Assembly: GCA_003641795.1 (NCBI GenBank)
Contig: QNAP01000072.1
Location: forward strand, 1-8,120
DNA length: 8,120 bases
Direction of reading: 5' to 3'
DNA from: Thermotogae bacterium
GTDB taxonomy: Bacteria; Thermotogota; Thermotogae; UBA12178
The notes under the pieces were generated by a model. The model saw only the letters and a list, made by a program, of their open reading frames with translations. It was not told where the DNA came from and searched no databases. Positions within the stretch are counted from its first letter, which is position 1; each line of letters opens with the position of its first letter. The translations under genes and the position numbers were made by a program. This document shows positions 6,581 to 8,120 of this stretch, in pieces.

Positions 6581-7484
6581 CGGGGACCATAGATATCGCT
6601 TCCGGGTCCACGGCGTTGACCGCTTCAAGATAGCTCAGGATCTCCTTTTTGGCATCACCCGCATGAACATACTGGTAAAGGCTTCTCTTCAGGGACTCAA
6701 GCAACACATCGGTGGGCATTCCCGAAATGTACTTAGCGGCCAACACTGCCACCTCTTGGGCATCTTCTTGAGCGTACTTGGTCGATCTTTCCAGCGCATC
6801 GATGGCAGAAAGGAAGGTGGCAAAATCACTTTTGTAGAAAGATTCTTTGACAAAAATACCGGTGATCGGCAATCTTGAAGGGTATCCCGTCTCTTTTGAC
6901 CACAGCTGTTGCATGTCCAGCACGATCTTCGCCCCCGCCTTCTTGATGGCAAGGGTGGTGAAGGGTTCTGGAAGAGCCGCCAACTTTACTTTGCCAGCGG
7001 ACATCAGAGCAATGATTTCCTGCGGTGAGGCGTAGCTTATCTTAAGATCCTTACCTATCTCCATCTTGTGTCTTTTGGCGACAAAGCGCATAACCACATC
7101 AGCTGTTTGACCCTTCCCATGCGGTGTGTAGATTTCTTTACCTTCCAAGTCTTCCCAGTCTTCCACTTCCACATCTTTTCCAACTATGTAGAAAGACCTC
7201 CACAGGTTCACCGCCACCAATCTTATGGGAAATCCCTTGGCATAAAGGTTGGCGCCTACAGAAATTGGAAGCACGACGAGATCCACATCTTCAGATGATA
7301 GGCCCGCCATCAATTGATCGAAATTGCTCCAAAATCTCACTTCGAACCCCACATCTGAGGAGACCTTCCCTTCCAAAATGCCCACTATAGGCACCACGCT
7401 AGGACCGACCGGATTGAGAAGAACCACGGCGAGTCCTAAAACGGTAGCGATGAGCACAATTGAAACCATCAGTGCTCTTCTCAT
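6558..7484 (-). CDS. ABC importer substrate-binding protein (SsuA/TauA/NMT1-like)
   Basis: Extracytoplasmic solute receptor, 308 residues. The N-terminus has MRR followed by a hydrophobic stretch (about 5-23), which is a secretion signal or membrane anchor. There is no lipobox Cys and no clear signal-peptidase site, so it may stay anchored in the inner membrane. The mature part follows the periplasmic-binding pattern of the nitrate/sulfonate/thiamine-precursor group: a DVDLVVLPISVGANLYAKG lobe-1 segment, the hinge segment EDLEGKEIYTPHGKGQTADVVMRF, then a repeated recognition pattern SAGKVKLAALPEP and a helical C-terminus. Ligand-contact residues cannot be assigned by eye, so the substrate is unknown. 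It starts at ATG with GGGAGGTG at 7490-7497 (5-nt spacer) and is the first gene of the minus-strand importer operon. No riboswitch is seen in the leader, so there is no direct hint of thiamine or methionine control. Confidence 0.9.
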   Translation of the reverse strand: MRRALMVSIVLIATVLGLAVVLLNPVGPSVVPIVGILEGKVSSDVGFEVRFWSNFDQLMAGLSSEDVDLVVLPISVGANLYAKGFPIRLVAVNLWRSFYIVGKDVEVEDWEDLEGKEIYTPHGKGQTADVVMRFVAKRHKMEIGKDLKISYASPQEIIALMSAGKVKLAALPEPFTTLAIKKAGAKIVLDMQQLWSKETGYPSRLPITGIFVKESFYKSDFATFLSAIDALERSTKYAQEDAQEVAVLAAKYISGMPTDVLLESLKRSLYQYVHAGDAKKEILSYLEAVNAVDPEAISMVPDEGFFLQ

Positions 7485-7504
7485 CTTTTCACCTCCCGTG
7501 TAGA

Positions 7505-7510
7505 ATTATA
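7505..7510 (-). promoter_or_regulatory. -10 box of the ABC importer operon
   Basis: On the minus strand this reads TATAAT, a perfect -10 hexamer, 7 nt upstream of the GGGAGGTG ribosome binding site (7490-7497). The -35 region (about 7527-7534, reading near GCTAAC) is a poor match to TTGACA, so an activator or another upstream contact may be needed. Transcription should begin near 7496-7499, leaving a leader of only about 13-15 nt. There is therefore no room for a riboswitch. Confidence 0.6.
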
Positions 7511-7649
7511 CAAGGAAGAAGCATAAAGTTAGCACACTTCCCGAGCTTCAAAGCTTGATACATGGATTTAGCTTCTTGGAACATGATTAAGAGCAATGAC
7601 CTTTGAGACCGCACTTCATCACGGGTCTATGTCAAAAGGAGGTATGTGT
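7511..7649. other. Gene-free stretch between importer promoter and transposase remnant
   Basis: No coding region is visible here. It contains the upstream part of the importer promoter, a short inverted repeat AGCTT-CA-AAGCT at 7544-7555 (roughly 40-50 bp upstream of the -10 box on the minus strand) and the 5' leader of the transposase remnant. If that remnant is a true IS110-family start, part of this stretch would be the left non-coding end of the element, where some IS110 elements encode their bridge RNA. No element boundary can be seen. Confidence 0.4.
7600..7639 (+). promoter_or_regulatory. Possible hairpin masking the ribosome binding site of the transposase remnant
   Basis: AGACC (7606-7610) pairs with GGTCT (7624-7628). 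After a 4-nt bulge (7629-7632), CTTTG with the preceding C (7600-7605) can pair with CAAAAGG (7633-7639, one A bulged). That would cover the first part of the AAAAGGAGG ribosome binding site at 7634-7642. Such sequestering hairpins are known in front of several transposase genes, where they block translation of read-through transcripts. The pairing was worked out by eye and is imperfect. Confidence 0.35.
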
Positions 7650-7712
7650 ATGCTTTACATCGGCACTGACGTATCTGCTGATAACTTTCGCGTTGCCCAT
7701 TTACCACCCTAA
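7650..7712 (+). pseudogene. N-terminal remnant resembling an IS110-family transposase
   Basis: A 20-codon reading frame (MLYIGTDVSADNFRVAHLPP, then TAA) sits behind a near-ideal ribosome binding site, AAAAGGAGG at 7634-7642 with a 7-nt spacer. The peptide matches the usual opening of IS110/IS1111-type DEDD transposases (M-x-Y-I-G-I-D-V-S-K-x-x-F-x-V-A), where Asp7 would be the first catalytic acid. An intact transposase has 300-400 residues, so only the start remains. No continuation is recognisable in any frame downstream, where repeat-rich DNA begins. The match is short and recognised by eye, but the motif and the strong start signal reinforce each other. The stop codon falls next to a 7-bp hairpin (CACCCTA at 7705-7711, TAGGGTG at 7723-7729), which may mark the truncation point. 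Confidence 0.5.
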
Positions 7713-7780
7713 TTCTAAGTTGTAGGGTGCCACGAAAAACAGGCCTCCCACACTCAATATTTTCATCCTACCCTTCTGAT

Positions 7781-7831
7781 TTCGCATTGTAGAAAGCTCG
7801 TCTTGCGTAGCGCCGAAGCGAGCACTCATAC
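7781..7831 (+). repeat. Imperfect 51-bp direct repeat, copy 1
   Basis: Aligns without gaps to 8065-8115 (offset 284 bp) with 40 of 51 bases identical, including a run of 10 around TCTTGCGTAG (7801-7810). The copy-2 hairpin AGTGCC/GGCACT is weakened here by changes at 7811 and 7821. On the minus strand the copy is open and reads as a short peptide (MSARFGATQDELSTM), but there is no support for a gene. Confidence 0.75.
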
Positions 7832-7909
7832 AAAAGGGCACCGAGCTACACGGATGTAGCGAGCATGAAGCTGAAACAGGATGTTGAATCTTCATGGGAG
7901 TGCCCGTTT
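7832..7909. ncRNA. Candidate structured element: perfect three-way junction
   Basis: Three nested perfect stems are visible. P1 is GGGCAC (7836-7841) with GTGCCC (7900-7905). P2 is GCTACA (7845-7850) with TGTAGC (7855-7860), closed by a CGGA loop. P3 is CATGAAG (7864-7870) with CTTCATG (7890-7896), closing a 19-nt loop. All three joining segments are exactly 3 nt (CGA, GAG, GGA). After one A-G mismatch, P1 extends by AAA (7832-7834) with TTT (7907-7909). That gives 19 Watson-Crick pairs with no mismatch, plus three more. It matches no riboswitch, tRNA or ribozyme core that I know. Either strand could be transcribed; on the minus strand P1 is followed by TTTT. It could be a small RNA, a cis-regulator or the structured part of a mobile repeat. 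No promoter is evident. Confidence 0.4.
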
Positions 7910-7999
7910 GTGAGTGTGAGCGAGGGAAGAAGCGGAGCACAACAAGCATCCTGCAATGTGAAAGAGAAAAGGGGAAGTGTTGAATCCCCCACACTCACA
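7909..7999. repeat. Segment bounded by a perfect 10-bp inverted repeat
   Basis: TGTGAGTGTG at 7909-7918 is the exact complement of CACACTCACA at 7990-7999, 71 bp apart. A related CACACTCA lies at 7749-7756. Inside the segment are a small GGGG/CCCC hairpin (7971-7974 with 7986-7989) and the inverted CTGCAATGTGAAA motif. GTTGAATC occurs at 7883-7890, just before the segment, and again at 7979-7986. The purpose is unknown. Confidence 0.5.
7951..7963 (-). repeat. Inverted copy of the repeat core
   Basis: CTGCAATGTGAAA is the exact reverse complement of TTTCACATTGCAG at 8064-8076, the first part of repeat copy 2. It shows that repeat modules occur in both orientations: plus at 7781, minus here, plus at 8065. 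The sequence beyond the 13 bp is only loosely similar. Confidence 0.6.
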
Positions 8000-8064
8000 C
8001 AGCAAGCACTCGCTTTTTTCCTTGTTCCTATCCACAAAACGACTCACAAGACGAAACAGAGAAT

Positions 8065-8115
8065 TTCACATTGCAGAAACCTTTTCTTGCGTAGTGCCGC
8101 TGCAGGCACTCATCC
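8065..8115 (+). repeat. Imperfect 51-bp direct repeat, copy 2
   Basis: Partner of 7781-7831. This copy contains a perfect 6-bp hairpin, AGTGCC (8093-8098) with GGCACT (8105-8110), around a GCTGCA loop. Copy 1 is followed at once by the three-way-junction element, whereas only five bases remain here before the window ends, so whether that element repeats cannot be seen. Confidence 0.75.
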
Positions 8116-8120
8116 AATCG

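Noticed and set aside
7555..7587. TTGATA followed by CATGAT, considered as a promoter for the transposase remnant
   Set aside because: The 21-nt spacing is too long and the -10 match is weak.
7705..7729. Hairpin CACCCTA/TAGGGTG, considered as a terminator
   Set aside because: No T-run follows on either strand. It is kept only as a possible mark of the truncation point.
7701..7994. A 97-codon open frame on the minus strand through the repeat region, beginning with GTG
   Set aside because: No good ribosome binding site; the frame runs through repeats and the three-way-junction stems; the product is rich in Cys, Ser and His with no domain pattern. It is probably a chance frame in repeat DNA, though automatic annotation may call it hypothetical.
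7741..8120. CRISPR array
   Set aside because: The repeats are too few, too divergent and too widely and irregularly spaced, and they occur in both orientations.

Overview
The window looks like chromosome from a thermophilic Thermotogales bacterium (Thermotoga/Pseudothermotoga type). This is inference from protein character: a ThyX that aligns along its length with the Thermotoga maritima enzyme, tightly overlapping genes, strong GGAGG/GGGAGGTG ribosome binding sites, frequent GTG/TTG starts and roughly half G+C. No rRNA or tRNA is present to confirm it.

Layout. (1) Positions 2-5124, + strand: one compact, probably single-transcript gene run, each gene touching or overlapping the next except for one 20-nt gap. 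It comprises the 3' end of rsgA (ribosome assembly GTPase), rpe (ribulose-phosphate 3-epimerase), murJ (lipid II flippase), an unrecognised 168-aa membrane protein, thyX (flavin-dependent thymidylate synthase), a small DRTGG-like protein, and a two-CBS plus GHKL-ATPase fusion resembling anti-sigma kinases. The first five cover ribosome maturation, the pentose phosphate pathway, cell-wall precursor export and dTMP supply. The last two look like a nucleotide-sensing regulatory pair, and a perfect 16-bp palindrome lies at their junction. (2) Positions 5070-7510, - strand: a three-gene ABC importer of the nitrate/sulfonate/taurine/thiamine-precursor type, read in the order binding protein, permease, ATPase, from a promoter with a perfect TATAAT and a very short leader. 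Its last gene overlaps the end of the CBS-ATPase gene tail to tail by 55 bp. (3) Positions 7511-8120: about 600 bp without an intact gene. It holds a 20-codon remnant that looks like the N-terminus of an IS110-family transposase, behind a strong ribosome binding site that may be masked by a hairpin. It is followed by a repeat-rich stretch with two 51-bp direct repeats, an inverted copy of part of them, a perfect 10-bp inverted repeat, and a compact sequence that folds on paper into a perfect three-way junction.

The most unusual material is the repeat and structured-element region at the right edge, which continues beyond the window, and the DRTGG / CBS-GHKL pair with its palindrome. The remaining genes are ordinary members of known families with a few odd residues noted below. 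All folding and homology statements were made by eye; no search or folding program was run.
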